In this document: positions 16,554-24,654 of the stretch, piece by piece | Numbering within the stretch: the first letter of the stretch is position 1 | Layout: each line of letters begins with the position of its first letter | The notes under the pieces: model-generated | Databases searched by the model: none | What the model saw: only the letters and a program-made list of their open reading frames with translations | Told to the model about the DNA's origin: nothing | Assembly (NCBI GenBank): GCA_001563335.1 | Contig: LRSL01000093.1 | Coordinates: forward strand, 1-36,180 | From: Candidatus Thorarchaeota archaeon SMTZ1-45 | GTDB lineage: Archaea > Asgardarchaeota > Thorarchaeia > Thorarchaeales > Thorarchaeaceae | DNA length: 36,180 bases | Reading direction: 5' to 3' | Position numbers and translations under genes: made by a program

Positions 16554-18062
16554 TTATTTGAGATACTCGAAGATCTCAGACTGAATTTCCTTCGATGATT
16601 GAAGCATCCGAGAATGATCTGAAATAGAACTCATTAAGACTTGACTCAGTTTCTGAGATGAGTTTTCTAAGGTGTCCAAGCGCAACATGCCTTGTGTACC
16701 TAGCATAGTGCAACTAAGGTTGTCATCGAAACGCCGTCGAATCCATATATGAATCTCCTTGCCCATTTTCTTTGATTTCAGTGCAAGTACATAAGAGTCC
16801 ATTTCAATGCCATTGAATGCTCCTTCTTTGAGGCATTTGAGTTCTGGCCAGGTGCCAATTGGAGGTATCATGAAATCAAGAGAGCTTAAGTCCCATTCTC
16901 CCTTGGCGATGAGCTTGACGAGTGAGTCTTCAACCTCACGTTGAAGAGTAAAAGACTTATCTTTGCAGACAAACTCAGCAGGAGATCCTGAGTACCCGTT
17001 TGAGGTTCTAAAGGGATTGCGAACAATTGAAAGTGCATTACCTCCAAGAATTCTCTGAACATCAGATAATGTTCCGGGGAAGTTTCTAGAAAGTAGATAG
17101 AGGATGATATCTATAGCTTGAACGGAGAGAAAACTAAAATCAGTACCAAAGAGGATTTTCCCAGACCATTCCTGATTTGAAACACTAAGTCGCTCGCTTG
17201 CAGACTCAAAAAGTACAGGAACATCCCGATCATGAAGAGTTGAAGTTTCAGCAAATATGGCAGGATCTTTCAAAGCTTCATAAAGTCGAGAATCCCCAGG
17301 AGCCATTCCACAGTGGGCAAGGATAATTCGTAATCCATTCATTGCAGCTCCACAATTGGGATCATTACGCATCGAATCTACAAGCCGTTTTATCCTAACT
17401 ACTGTCTTCATATTTCGAGTGTCAAATATCATGGGTATTCCAAGCTCTCCGGCACGCTTTACAACCATACGTGGTTCATTTTTTTCAATTGAATCTACAA
17501 ACAGTTGAGCTAATGGATGTAACTTAAGACCTCGAAGTCCTAAAGACAACACAGCACGTTCGAGTTCTCCTACTGCGATTGGATTGCCATTATGTGTACC
17601 ATCTAATGGATTAACACGAGCGAAACCAATCAATCGAGATGAATGAGGAGCTCTACTCGTCCAAGAAGCAATCTTTTCGTTGGATACCTTGAATGATGGT
17701 TCACCTTTCGAAGATGGAGATGAATAGTCATCAGTATAAGGGAAAACAATTGTGCGATCCACAAGCCAACCATGGTTTAGTCGTGCCCAACTGGTTTTGC
17801 TTTGGAAGAACTTGTTTGCCAATTCAGGTCCTTCAACACCAATTGGTTCAAACAATAGATTTTCTTCATCCATTAGAACTTGGGTCTTCTTTTGAATCTC
17901 AAGCCAGAGCTGTGCATAGAAATCATATGCACCTGCCGGTGTATTTTGGTGTCCTTTCTCACGCCCCATATGATGATGAGCATCTACGATATAAATACGG
18001 AATTCTTCATCTTTCTTAATTCCGCGAGATGGTTGGTCTTCAACAGCTCGAACAACGAGCAT
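16554..18062 (-). CDS. Amidohydrolase-2-type metal-dependent hydrolase with C-terminal extra domain
   Basis: A 502-residue protein. Residues about 20-350 follow the amidohydrolase TIM barrel: VDAHHHMG (26-33), GLRGLKLHPLAQLF (177-190), IILAHCGMAPGDSR (247-259) and ILFGTDFSF (303-311), i.e. the N-terminal His cluster, the KLHP motif, a metal His and the late Asp. Where many relatives have a His after strand 5, this one has IPMIFDTRN, so the metal site may be atypical. Residues ~355-502 form an additional domain of unknown type that is shared with the divergent fusion protein. ATG 18062 follows GGAGG at a long spacing of about 12 bases. It is the first gene of the operon with the VWA protein. 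The substrate is unknown. Confidence 0.8.
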   Translation of the reverse strand: MLVVRAVEDQPSRGIKKDEEFRIYIVDAHHHMGREKGHQNTPAGAYDFYAQLWLEIQKKTQVLMDEENLLFEPIGVEGPELANKFFQSKTSWARLNHGWLVDRTIVFPYTDDYSSPSSKGEPSFKVSNEKIASWTSRAPHSSRLIGFARVNPLDGTHNGNPIAVGELERAVLSLGLRGLKLHPLAQLFVDSIEKNEPRMVVKRAGELGIPMIFDTRNMKTVVRIKRLVDSMRNDPNCGAAMNGLRIILAHCGMAPGDSRLYEALKDPAIFAETSTLHDRDVPVLFESASERLSVSNQEWSGKILFGTDFSFLSVQAIDIILYLLSRNFPGTLSDVQRILGGNALSIVRNPFRTSNGYSGSPAEFVCKDKSFTLQREVEDSLVKLIAKGEWDLSSLDFMIPPIGTWPELKCLKEGAFNGIEMDSYVLALKSKKMGKEIHIWIRRRFDDNLSCTMLGTQGMLRLDTLENSSQKLSQVLMSSISDHSRMLQSSKEIQSEIFEYLK

Positions 18063-18141
18063 GGCTATTCAGGTCCTCCAACTGTCGATACCCCCGCACA
18101 AGTGATAAATTCTTGCTTCAGTCTTATTGATTAGTTCAATA

Positions 18142-18170
18142 GAAGTCGACATTATGCATATATCGACTTC
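18142..18170. promoter_or_regulatory. Inverted repeat around a TATA-like element in the divergent promoter
   Basis: GAAGTCGA (18142-18149) and TCGACTTC (18163-18170) are perfect eight-base arms with a 13-base spacer holding GCATATATC, the best TATA match for the rightward fusion gene. It sits between the amidohydrolase-VWA operon and the fused pseudo-enzyme gene. A dimeric regulator bound here could block TBP and so control the fusion gene, possibly both directions. Confidence 0.45.
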
Positions 18171-18208
18171 CGTGGAGATTTTGATAGGTAAAACTGGAGA
18201 CGCATGGA

Positions 18209-20866
18209 ATGATAGTTGTTGAAGACACTGAAGCAAATGAAATTCATCGCTTTGTTGTCGTTGACAGCTCCATCCACCTTGGAATTGTGAGGGCAGGTAA
18301 GAATATCCGTACTTTTGATCCTGAACGAGCTTTTTCATATTATACCATGGTTGAAAGTCAGTTGCATGATTTCTCATCACAATATCCTGGTGCATTCAAG
18401 TATTTACCTAGGAGAGTTTATGACTATTTAAGGAAACCAAAGTTACTCAGCGAGTTCTATCATGGCTCTACAACGACTGCGCAAACAAGTTGGATTGCTG
18501 ATTACCTAGTTGTAAAACCACTAATCAGTTTGGGAAACACTATGCTCCCAGCGCTTCAACAAAAGGCGAATGCTGAATCAATCTATCGATGGGCGACTGT
18601 TCCACCCCATAGCCCAAGATTGCTGCACCTTCAGGATATGCGGTTAGACCAGAGAACAGAGAAAGGATGGGGTTGTGTATTAAGAGCCGAGAGTCTTCAA
18701 CAAATACTCAAAGGGTCCAACCGAAGAGATCTCTTAGAGAACATCAAAAATAACAGACCTCTCTTTATTGAACTCGGACCTCCTTCTGAATTGGATCCTC
18801 TTCTTGAATGGCTTGTGCTTCTCAAACAAGCAGGTCTTAGAAATCCAAGCTTGATTCTGAGCGTGAAAAACCACAAGGAGTGGGGAAAAGAAATTACTCG
18901 GCTCCTTGATGTTCCAGGGAGCAGGGTTTTGACTTCAGGAGCTACAATATCATCATTATCAACTTTAATTCGACACATGCGGAAAAACCATAGTGATATC
19001 AATTGGTCAAAACGACTCATGTTTGCATCAGCATACCCAGCAACACAGTTTGGTGATAGTATTTCTGAGGTGTTTAGCTATCTCTTGAGTAGGAATTTAG
19101 CTGCAGAGCCAAATGAGATACAAAGAGTTTTGGGTGGTAATATGCTTTCCATTCTTCCACCTAGGCCTATGTTCCTAAATTACGAAGAGAATAATGCTTC
19201 AGTAGTAGCGGAGGAGAGTCTTGGAAAAGCAGCGATGAATGAGCTTGCAAGAATTCTTCAACTCTTGGAGGCTCGAAAAATGCTGGGAATTGTTTCAATT
19301 GATTATATGATTGACGATGATGGAGGCCAAGTTCATCTTGATAGTGCTGTTCTAACATTAAAGAGTCCAACAGCACAAAAAGCAACAAGCTTGGCAGTGT
19401 TGTTGGAGAAGAATGGCTCTATTATGGTTTCAGGATGGAAAGAAGCATTTTCTGAAAGTCTTGTAACACGAGATGGTGTCTTATTAGATACATTAGTCCG
19501 TGCAAATGCGAAATTGGAAGGACCAATCTATGGTTCTCCGGCTCATCTTACCCGTTTTGATCAAGCTCTACTAACATGTTTTCAGTTAGATAATCCTAAG
19601 GAGGTTCTTTCAGCACTTCACTTTGGAATTGAAATTGCAAAATCCGAATCCGGAGTTTTCTTTATGTGTCGTGAAGACATGTCTGCTCTTGATGTTGCAT
19701 CTGGAGACTATGTCCTTGCGCTAGACTCAAAAACTGGAAAATGGGCGGCAGGTGAATCAAGAGAGCATCCAAGATGCGGAGAGCGTACTATAGTTGTTTC
19801 CGAATCAGATGCAGCACTTTTTGGATTTCGGAATTCATCAGTGGTGAATCTTGTAAAATATGAAGATGAGATTGTAAATATCTCAAAAGCTATTCTTTCG
19901 TATGACGCATCTCAAAGTCTTGATAATGCAGAGCTTTCATCTTTTATCCATCTGCATGAAAAAGAGATTCGAGAATCACTCAGTGGTATTCTCATTGGAC
20001 GAGACACAAGAGTGAGTGTTGGGAGTGAGGATAAAGCAGTAAATCTCTGTTTGAAGAATTCTGAACCCCAACTACTTTCCGGAAAAGTAGGTAGACTATC
20101 TGGAGAAAAGGTGTACTTTAGACCTAAACAAGCCTTCAGTGATATCAATGTGATTCTATGTATTTCTAAAGCATCAAAAATGAGAACAAAAGATGTGTTA
20201 CTAAAAACTCTACACGCTGCGAGAGCCCAGCTTGCCACATTAAGTGAAAAAGTTCCCGAGCTAGCAACATTCCTAAATGGACTTCGGAAGAATGTGTCCC
20301 GATCCCAAATTGCTGCTTTGATTGCGCTTACTGTTGTAAACACGTTTGTCTATAATCGAACGGAAGGCAGATTGGCACTTGTAACGTTTGGAGAAAATCC
20401 TGAAAAGTTCTCTATTCAACGAGGAAAAGAGGTCCAGCCCTATATTGAGTTCTTTGAAGACTTGCAGTCTGAAGAAGTCCTCGTTTCGCTGATATATTCA
20501 CTAATGGATATTGTAGACGAGGTTGATGGGCATGAGAATATGGCTGGTGCGTACAGATCAATTGCTGAGTATTTAGAGGACTTTGGAACTGAGAGACCAA
20601 CATTGGCTCTTGTTCTTGGTAATGGTGTAGGAACTTACGATGAAGAACATCTTTCATTTCTTAGAGCGATTTCAGACCATGATAGATATCGACTCGACAT
20701 ACTATGTCTTGGTAAGGATGTAGATGTGAAAAGTAGCCTTAGATTGCTTAAGGGATTGAAATCTAGAGTCCTTCCATTAGAGTCGTATTCATCCCAATTA
20801 TTTGCAAGATATCTGCTGGACTTTATTGAGAGCGTAACCCAGGGAACTACAAACCATCAGTCCTAA
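18209..20866 (+). CDS. Fused pseudo-amidohydrolase / Cdc48-N-like / pseudo-VWA protein
   Basis: An 885-residue protein colinear with the two leftward neighbours joined together. Residues 1-440 match the amidohydrolase: YLLSRNLAAEPNEIQRVLGG here against YLLSRNFPGTLSDVQRILGG there. About 470-620 match the Cdc48-N-like region (CREDMSALDVASGDYVLALD; GILIGRDTRVSVG). About 645-885 match the VWA domain (KNVSRSQIAALIAL; EVQPYIEFFEDLQ; YLEDFGTERPTLALVLGNG). The catalytic residues are gone: DAHHH is DSSIH, GTDF is ASAY, DTSGSM is SKASKM, and LTDG is LGNG. The open frame is long and uninterrupted, so this is a maintained protein rather than a decaying gene. ATG 18209 has GGAG nine bases upstream. It probably acts as a structural or regulatory partner of the active pair. 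Confidence 0.82.
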   Translation: MIVVEDTEANEIHRFVVVDSSIHLGIVRAGKNIRTFDPERAFSYYTMVESQLHDFSSQYPGAFKYLPRRVYDYLRKPKLLSEFYHGSTTTAQTSWIADYLVVKPLISLGNTMLPALQQKANAESIYRWATVPPHSPRLLHLQDMRLDQRTEKGWGCVLRAESLQQILKGSNRRDLLENIKNNRPLFIELGPPSELDPLLEWLVLLKQAGLRNPSLILSVKNHKEWGKEITRLLDVPGSRVLTSGATISSLSTLIRHMRKNHSDINWSKRLMFASAYPATQFGDSISEVFSYLLSRNLAAEPNEIQRVLGGNMLSILPPRPMFLNYEENNASVVAEESLGKAAMNELARILQLLEARKMLGIVSIDYMIDDDGGQVHLDSAVLTLKSPTAQKATSLAVLLEKNGSIMVSGWKEAFSESLVTRDGVLLDTLVRANAKLEGPIYGSPAHLTRFDQALLTCFQLDNPKEVLSALHFGIEIAKSESGVFFMCREDMSALDVASGDYVLALDSKTGKWAAGESREHPRCGERTIVVSESDAALFGFRNSSVVNLVKYEDEIVNISKAILSYDASQSLDNAELSSFIHLHEKEIRESLSGILIGRDTRVSVGSEDKAVNLCLKNSEPQLLSGKVGRLSGEKVYFRPKQAFSDINVILCISKASKMRTKDVLLKTLHAARAQLATLSEKVPELATFLNGLRKNVSRSQIAALIALTVVNTFVYNRTEGRLALVTFGENPEKFSIQRGKEVQPYIEFFEDLQSEEVLVSLIYSLMDIVDEVDGHENMAGAYRSIAEYLEDFGTERPTLALVLGNGVGTYDEEHLSFLRAISDHDRYRLDILCLGKDVDVKSSLRLLKGLKSRVLPLESYSSQLFARYLLDFIESVTQGTTNHQS

Positions 20867-21095
20867 GTCTGAAGCTCATGTGTTCAATTGCAGATATTCG
20901 CATCTCCAAATTATCAATCTCAATCTCAATTTGATCAACAAGATTTTGTATGTTGTTGATTCTTTTCAAAATCTGTGAGGCTGTATCATGCATGCCAGAG
21001 TCTTTGATTTGGTGTTCATCAAATATCTCCTCAAGGCACTCTATTTTCTTTTTTAAAGTGAGAAGTTCGGTTGTAAAATCCTCATCTTTATTCAA
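20847..21095 (-). CDS. Small coiled-coil protein
   Basis: An 82-residue charged, helical protein with heptad-like leucine/isoleucine spacing (LLTLKKKIECLEEIFDEH; ILKRINNIQNLVDQIEIEID; NLEMRISAIEHM). The start is TTG 21095, with AGGTGG about nine bases upstream. The gene lies 18 bases after the next coiled-coil gene in the leftward operon, and its 3' end overlaps the convergent fusion gene by 20 bases. No family is recognised. It could form an oligomerisation partner for the other proteins of the VWA locus. Confidence 0.65.
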   Translation of the reverse strand: MNKDEDFTTELLTLKKKIECLEEIFDEHQIKDSGMHDTASQILKRINNIQNLVDQIEIEIDNLEMRISAIEHMSFRLRTDGL

Positions 21096-21113
21096 GAGTA
21101 TATTCCACCTGAT

Positions 21114-22259
21114 TCAAGTTTGTATCCTCTTTAACCTCTTTTCAATTTCAAAGAGTCTTTTTGAGAGGGATTCTATGCGCTCAATATTATCTAATAATCT
21201 GGAATGCAAAACATCCATAGTCCCACGATTTTTCTCAACCATTTCAGAAGCTGGTATAGATGATCTAAGATGTGATTCAAGTGAATCCAAACGTTTGGTA
21301 AGGTCTGTGATTATTGAATCTAAGTCACTCTTCGATAGTGCAATTGATCGTTCGTATTTTTCGGTTGTCGATTGTTTTGTTGTACTCACTGATACCTTTC
21401 GTGGTTCAACTGTCACCTCTCTTGTAGGTTGAATTGTTGCGTTACTCTCTCCTGCAGCGATCCAAAGCGGAGTCAGATATTTTGTCGTCAGTAAATCTAG
21501 ATTATTATGATTGAAAATTATAAACGCAGAGATCCTCTGAGGTTGATCCCAGAAACATGCATCTATTATGTTCGGACCCCAAAAAACCAAACTTGCAATT
21601 CCATTAGATGTGTTCTTGAAGAGCTCTAAACCGGTGAGCCACCGAGTGACCAATGCGGCGAATTTGGGTATCTTGTTAGATTTGCCATGTTGCGCCTCAA
21701 TACTATCCGAAGATGGACTAAGCAATACTTCTTTCATCCATTCAGATATTTTCATTTGCTTCTTTGGAAGAGAGAGCACCGTCATTTCAGCCAACTCACC
21801 TTCAGATGCATCCAGTCTAAGCTGCTCGACATAATCCAAGTTGGGTTCCTCAAAGAACCCTGAAAGCTTCTCTCCAAGAGCATTTTGAATAAGAAAGTCC
21901 ATAATTTCATACGGAGATATTTTTTGAGTTTGAAAAGCTACAAGACACTGAGAATCTTGGGGACCAAAAACCATAGCTACGAACTTTTTTGCTGTAAGAC
22001 CCTTTGGACCAATAATTAAGATAGCCAGATTATCCCATTCAGCACGGTCTCTTGATAATCTGGAAAACCTGTCAGCGGGAATAATGAGAGATTCTTGATT
22101 GTTTTTGTCACGCAGATTCCCCTTCATACCTTTCGATATAAGGCCCTGCTCAATCCATCCAGTCTTTAACATTCCCACAGGCAATCTTGCAAGTATATAT
22201 TCAGAGATCTGTCCACTATTATAGAGAGCTTGAAGATGTGTGGTTATCTCATTATTCAT
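21114..22259 (-). CDS. Unknown protein with C-terminal coiled coil, VWA-locus member
   Basis: A 381-residue protein from ATG 22259, with GAGGTGA five bases before it. Residues 1-270 look globular and mixed alpha/beta (LAILIIGPKGLTAKKFVAMV; ASLVFWGPNIIDACFWDQP; ISAFIIFNHNNLDLL). A Ser/Thr-rich linker (about 275-305) leads to a coiled coil of about 70 residues (LDSIITDLTKRLDSLESHLR; LLDNIERIESLSKRLFEIEK). No known motif, membrane helix or signal peptide is seen. Its tail resembles the short coiled-coil protein that follows it, so the two may pair. It sits ten bases after the degenerate VWA gene in the same leftward operon. Function unknown. Confidence 0.7.
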   Translation of the reverse strand: MNNEITTHLQALYNSGQISEYILARLPVGMLKTGWIEQGLISKGMKGNLRDKNNQESLIIPADRFSRLSRDRAEWDNLAILIIGPKGLTAKKFVAMVFGPQDSQCLVAFQTQKISPYEIMDFLIQNALGEKLSGFFEEPNLDYVEQLRLDASEGELAEMTVLSLPKKQMKISEWMKEVLLSPSSDSIEAQHGKSNKIPKFAALVTRWLTGLELFKNTSNGIASLVFWGPNIIDACFWDQPQRISAFIIFNHNNLDLLTTKYLTPLWIAAGESNATIQPTREVTVEPRKVSVSTTKQSTTEKYERSIALSKSDLDSIITDLTKRLDSLESHLRSSIPASEMVEKNRGTMDVLHSRLLDNIERIESLSKRLFEIEKRLKRIQT

Positions 22260-22269
22260 GAGTTCACCT

Positions 22270-23415
22270 CTATCTGTTGGCTATTTTGTTGATAGCATCT
22301 ACAATCAAGTTCAATTTCTTTTCACTGTCCACATGGATTGATATACCATTTCCTTCTTTAGCTATTGCTTCCATGATATCTGTTGCAGATTCTTTACCTA
22401 CTGAGACACTTAGTATTTTGACAGATTTACCTTCAAGATTTGTTCTAGTGATTTTAACAGGATTTTGACCTGTAGAATATACTCCACTTGAAAAAAAGAT
22501 AACTATAGTTGGTAGATCATTGATCTCATGCAATGTTTGAGCTCTATCTAGTCCAAACTTCAGAGCAGCTCCGGGATTAGAAGGTCTGGTTGATAGTGAA
22601 GAGCTTGAAGTATCAACCCATTTTCTGAATGCTTCAATGAGTGATGCGGAGCATAGTGGAGTAATTTCTTGTTCTTCGCCAGTTTGAGAGTTGAAAGTGG
22701 GAAAGGGAAGTACTTCATCAGAATAAACAATTCCAGCGAATTGAGAATTACTACTATATCCACGAAAATTAGATTGAAAAATATCAAGAAGTTGGAGGAT
22801 GGCTTTATGTCGTGAAATGTAATTCTCTCTAACAGCTGTATCATCAATCGAAACATCAACAATATGTGTGGCAGCAGCTACTTCTATGATGATGAATATA
22901 TTACTCTGTTGCAACTCTTCAGCTCCAAGGTGAATCTTGAGAAGACTATTCCACTTGATTCTAGCAGCTTTAATTTTAGACTCAGTTGGACTAAGATGCC
23001 TGACTACAAAGCTTACTCCCAAATTAGTGAGAGTAAATTCTTGTCCGATAGTAACTACGAGTCCTTCAAAATATTCCTTGAAGTCATCAATTCTCTTTGA
23101 AATCGCTTGAGCCATTATATGATTCTGAAGGGCTCTATTTGAAATAACATCGAAATGAATTTCAGTACAGATAGGGAGGTTGTCATGAAGAGGATTGAGG
23201 CGGATTTCCTCCTCACCATCACAATCAAGCATATCATAGATACGAGCGTCAAGTATAATGATCCCTTCAGGAACCTTTTCTGAGCATTTGACGTCTGCAT
23301 AGATCGAAGAAAATCTAGAAATTATCTCACATGTTTGAAAGGATGAAGATAATGCGTTGGTTGATACAAAACAAAGACCCTGTTGATCTCGGCCTCGTTT
23401 TGCTAGTAATTTCAA
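22270..23415 (-). CDS. Degenerate VWA paralogue with Cdc48-N-like front end
   Basis: A 381-residue paralogue of the VWA protein at 15194-16465. Its front includes GIIILDARIYDMLDCDGEEE and YFEGLVVTIGQEFTLTNLGV followed by FVVRHLSP, which resemble the two Cdc48 N subdomains. The tail (VKILSVSVGKESATDIMEAI, then AKEGNGISIHVDS) matches the end of the intact paralogue. The metal site is lost: at the DxSxS position it reads IIEVAAATH, and TDG is SSG. TTG 23415 is chosen because GGAGGAG ends five bases before it and it begins 14 bases after the preceding stop; the longer frame from 23490 would overlap that gene by 62 bases. It is likely a binding or assembly subunit that does not use a MIDAS metal. 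Confidence 0.75.
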   Translation of the reverse strand: MKLLAKRGRDQQGLCFVSTNALSSSFQTCEIISRFSSIYADVKCSEKVPEGIIILDARIYDMLDCDGEEEIRLNPLHDNLPICTEIHFDVISNRALQNHIMAQAISKRIDDFKEYFEGLVVTIGQEFTLTNLGVSFVVRHLSPTESKIKAARIKWNSLLKIHLGAEELQQSNIFIIIEVAAATHIVDVSIDDTAVRENYISRHKAILQLLDIFQSNFRGYSSNSQFAGIVYSDEVLPFPTFNSQTGEEQEITPLCSASLIEAFRKWVDTSSSSLSTRPSNPGAALKFGLDRAQTLHEINDLPTIVIFFSSGVYSTGQNPVKITRTNLEGKSVKILSVSVGKESATDIMEAIAKEGNGISIHVDSEKKLNLIVDAINKIANR

Positions 23416-23428
23416 TAAAGCTCCTCCA

Positions 23429-24571
23429 TTAGTAAATGCGGGTGTTATAGATCTCTGTGGCAACCGAGCGAGACCCATAGAAAACTTCAACTCGAAGACT
23501 CGCTTTTCCTTTTGTTTCAGTCATCGGAACAAATTTCAGTTCAAGCTTCTTGTCAGATCTTGGACTAATATCGTGATGCTCATTGGTCACCTCAGATACA
23601 CCATCTGCAGTTACTAGAGATGCAATCACTCGAATTCCGATAACTGTAGGACTTGGATTCGTCACTCTCAAACTATAGTTGAATGCTTTACCAGCAACAA
23701 TATTGTTAGGAACTTCTCCCAATACGACCTTCAAACCCATTTGCGAGGCAGACAAGGGTCTTCCCTTTGGCCAACGATTTATTCGTCCCAACTCAAGAAG
23801 ACGTGACAAGGAGGTTTTTAGTTCTCTCAACTCAAGATTCAATGTTGATGCTGCCTCACCCATATCGAATGTTCCATCATTTGCTTCGTAGTATGTTAGG
23901 ACTTTTCTATCCGCTTCGATTAAATCACTAACACCCTCAAGAATCTGCAAGATTGCTCCTGGTAGTTCATGAGCCTCGAGAAGAGAGTAGTATTTTCCAC
24001 CATCGACAGAAGCTGCTATTTTTCTAAATGATTCTTCAACTAGTGGATTGCAACCACAAACAAAGATGAAGACTGTGCTACCAAAATCAGCCCTTAGTTT
24101 TTTGACTTCGTCAATTGGATCAAGACCTCTGGGGCAACCATCTGGAAAATAATCATCCCCGATACTGTTGTATAATTTGCCATGTGGTGGTGCATCACCA
24201 ACAAGAAGTAATACTTTGTATGCATTGCGTTCCCACGTAAGTTTTGTTCGAGCATCAAATAGACCATCAGCTACAGCTTCAGGAGTATCACCACCTTCAG
24301 ATGGTCTTAACTCAGAGATCAGTTTGTGTACTCGCCTAATTTTTTCCGTAAAATCAAACACACGTGTAATATATGTTCTATCTTGTGGTGGATGATCACG
24401 ATATGATACAATACCAAACCGTATCTCCAACCCTTCAGTCCGAGCAGTAATATGGTTTACAATCTCAAATAAGCTGTCTTTGACAGCAGTGATATCATCC
24501 TTCATTGAACCAGTTGTGTCAACTACAAATGCGACGTCGAGTTTGGTGGAGGCCAGCCCAATCCACTCCAA
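23429..24571 (-). CDS. VWA protein with winged helix and C-terminal beta-sandwich (intact MIDAS)
   Basis: A 380-residue protein in three parts. Residues about 10-215 are a VWA domain of the type seen in VWKA/alpha-kinase-associated proteins: LDVAFVVDTTGSMKDDI (DTTGSM 18-23), SYRDHPP, GGDTPEAVADGLFDA (93-107) and LLLVGDAPPHGK. The MIDAS looks complete. Residues about 222-268 look like a winged helix (LTYYEANDGTFDMGEAASTL, LKTSLSRLLELGRINRWP). The last ~105 residues form an Ig-like beta-sandwich (VVLGEVPNNIVAGKAFNYSL). It differs in subfamily from the other three VWA proteins. Start TTG 24571 has only a weak ribosome site (AAGGAC). It is the first gene of the leftward operon that includes the degenerate VWA and coiled-coil genes. 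Confidence 0.8.
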   Translation of the reverse strand: MEWIGLASTKLDVAFVVDTTGSMKDDITAVKDSLFEIVNHITARTEGLEIRFGIVSYRDHPPQDRTYITRVFDFTEKIRRVHKLISELRPSEGGDTPEAVADGLFDARTKLTWERNAYKVLLLVGDAPPHGKLYNSIGDDYFPDGCPRGLDPIDEVKKLRADFGSTVFIFVCGCNPLVEESFRKIAASVDGGKYYSLLEAHELPGAILQILEGVSDLIEADRKVLTYYEANDGTFDMGEAASTLNLELRELKTSLSRLLELGRINRWPKGRPLSASQMGLKVVLGEVPNNIVAGKAFNYSLRVTNPSPTVIGIRVIASLVTADGVSEVTNEHHDISPRSDKKLELKFVPMTETKGKASLRVEVFYGSRSVATEIYNTRIY

Positions 24572-24654
24572 GTCCTGGTTGGTCCTTTTCCAATTAAGCC
24601 TTTGCTGCTAAGCATAACATAGGAAATTTTAGGACCTAATTCCGATGTAGTGTT

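Noticed and set aside
19912..20343. Leftward frame of 143 codons inside the fusion gene
   Set aside because: The sense strand here encodes the region homologous to the active VWA protein, so the antisense frame is a shadow.
18209..20866. Calling the fusion gene a pseudogene
   Set aside because: Catalytic residues are lost but the frame is intact over 885 codons with a normal ribosome site and conserved core positions, so it is treated as a pseudo-enzyme gene.
24622..24643. Imperfect palindrome (TTAGG-A-CCTAA with outer GGAA/TTCC) before the cyclophilin-like gene
   Set aside because: The arms are only five bases with unequal spacing outside, so it is not strong enough to call an operator.
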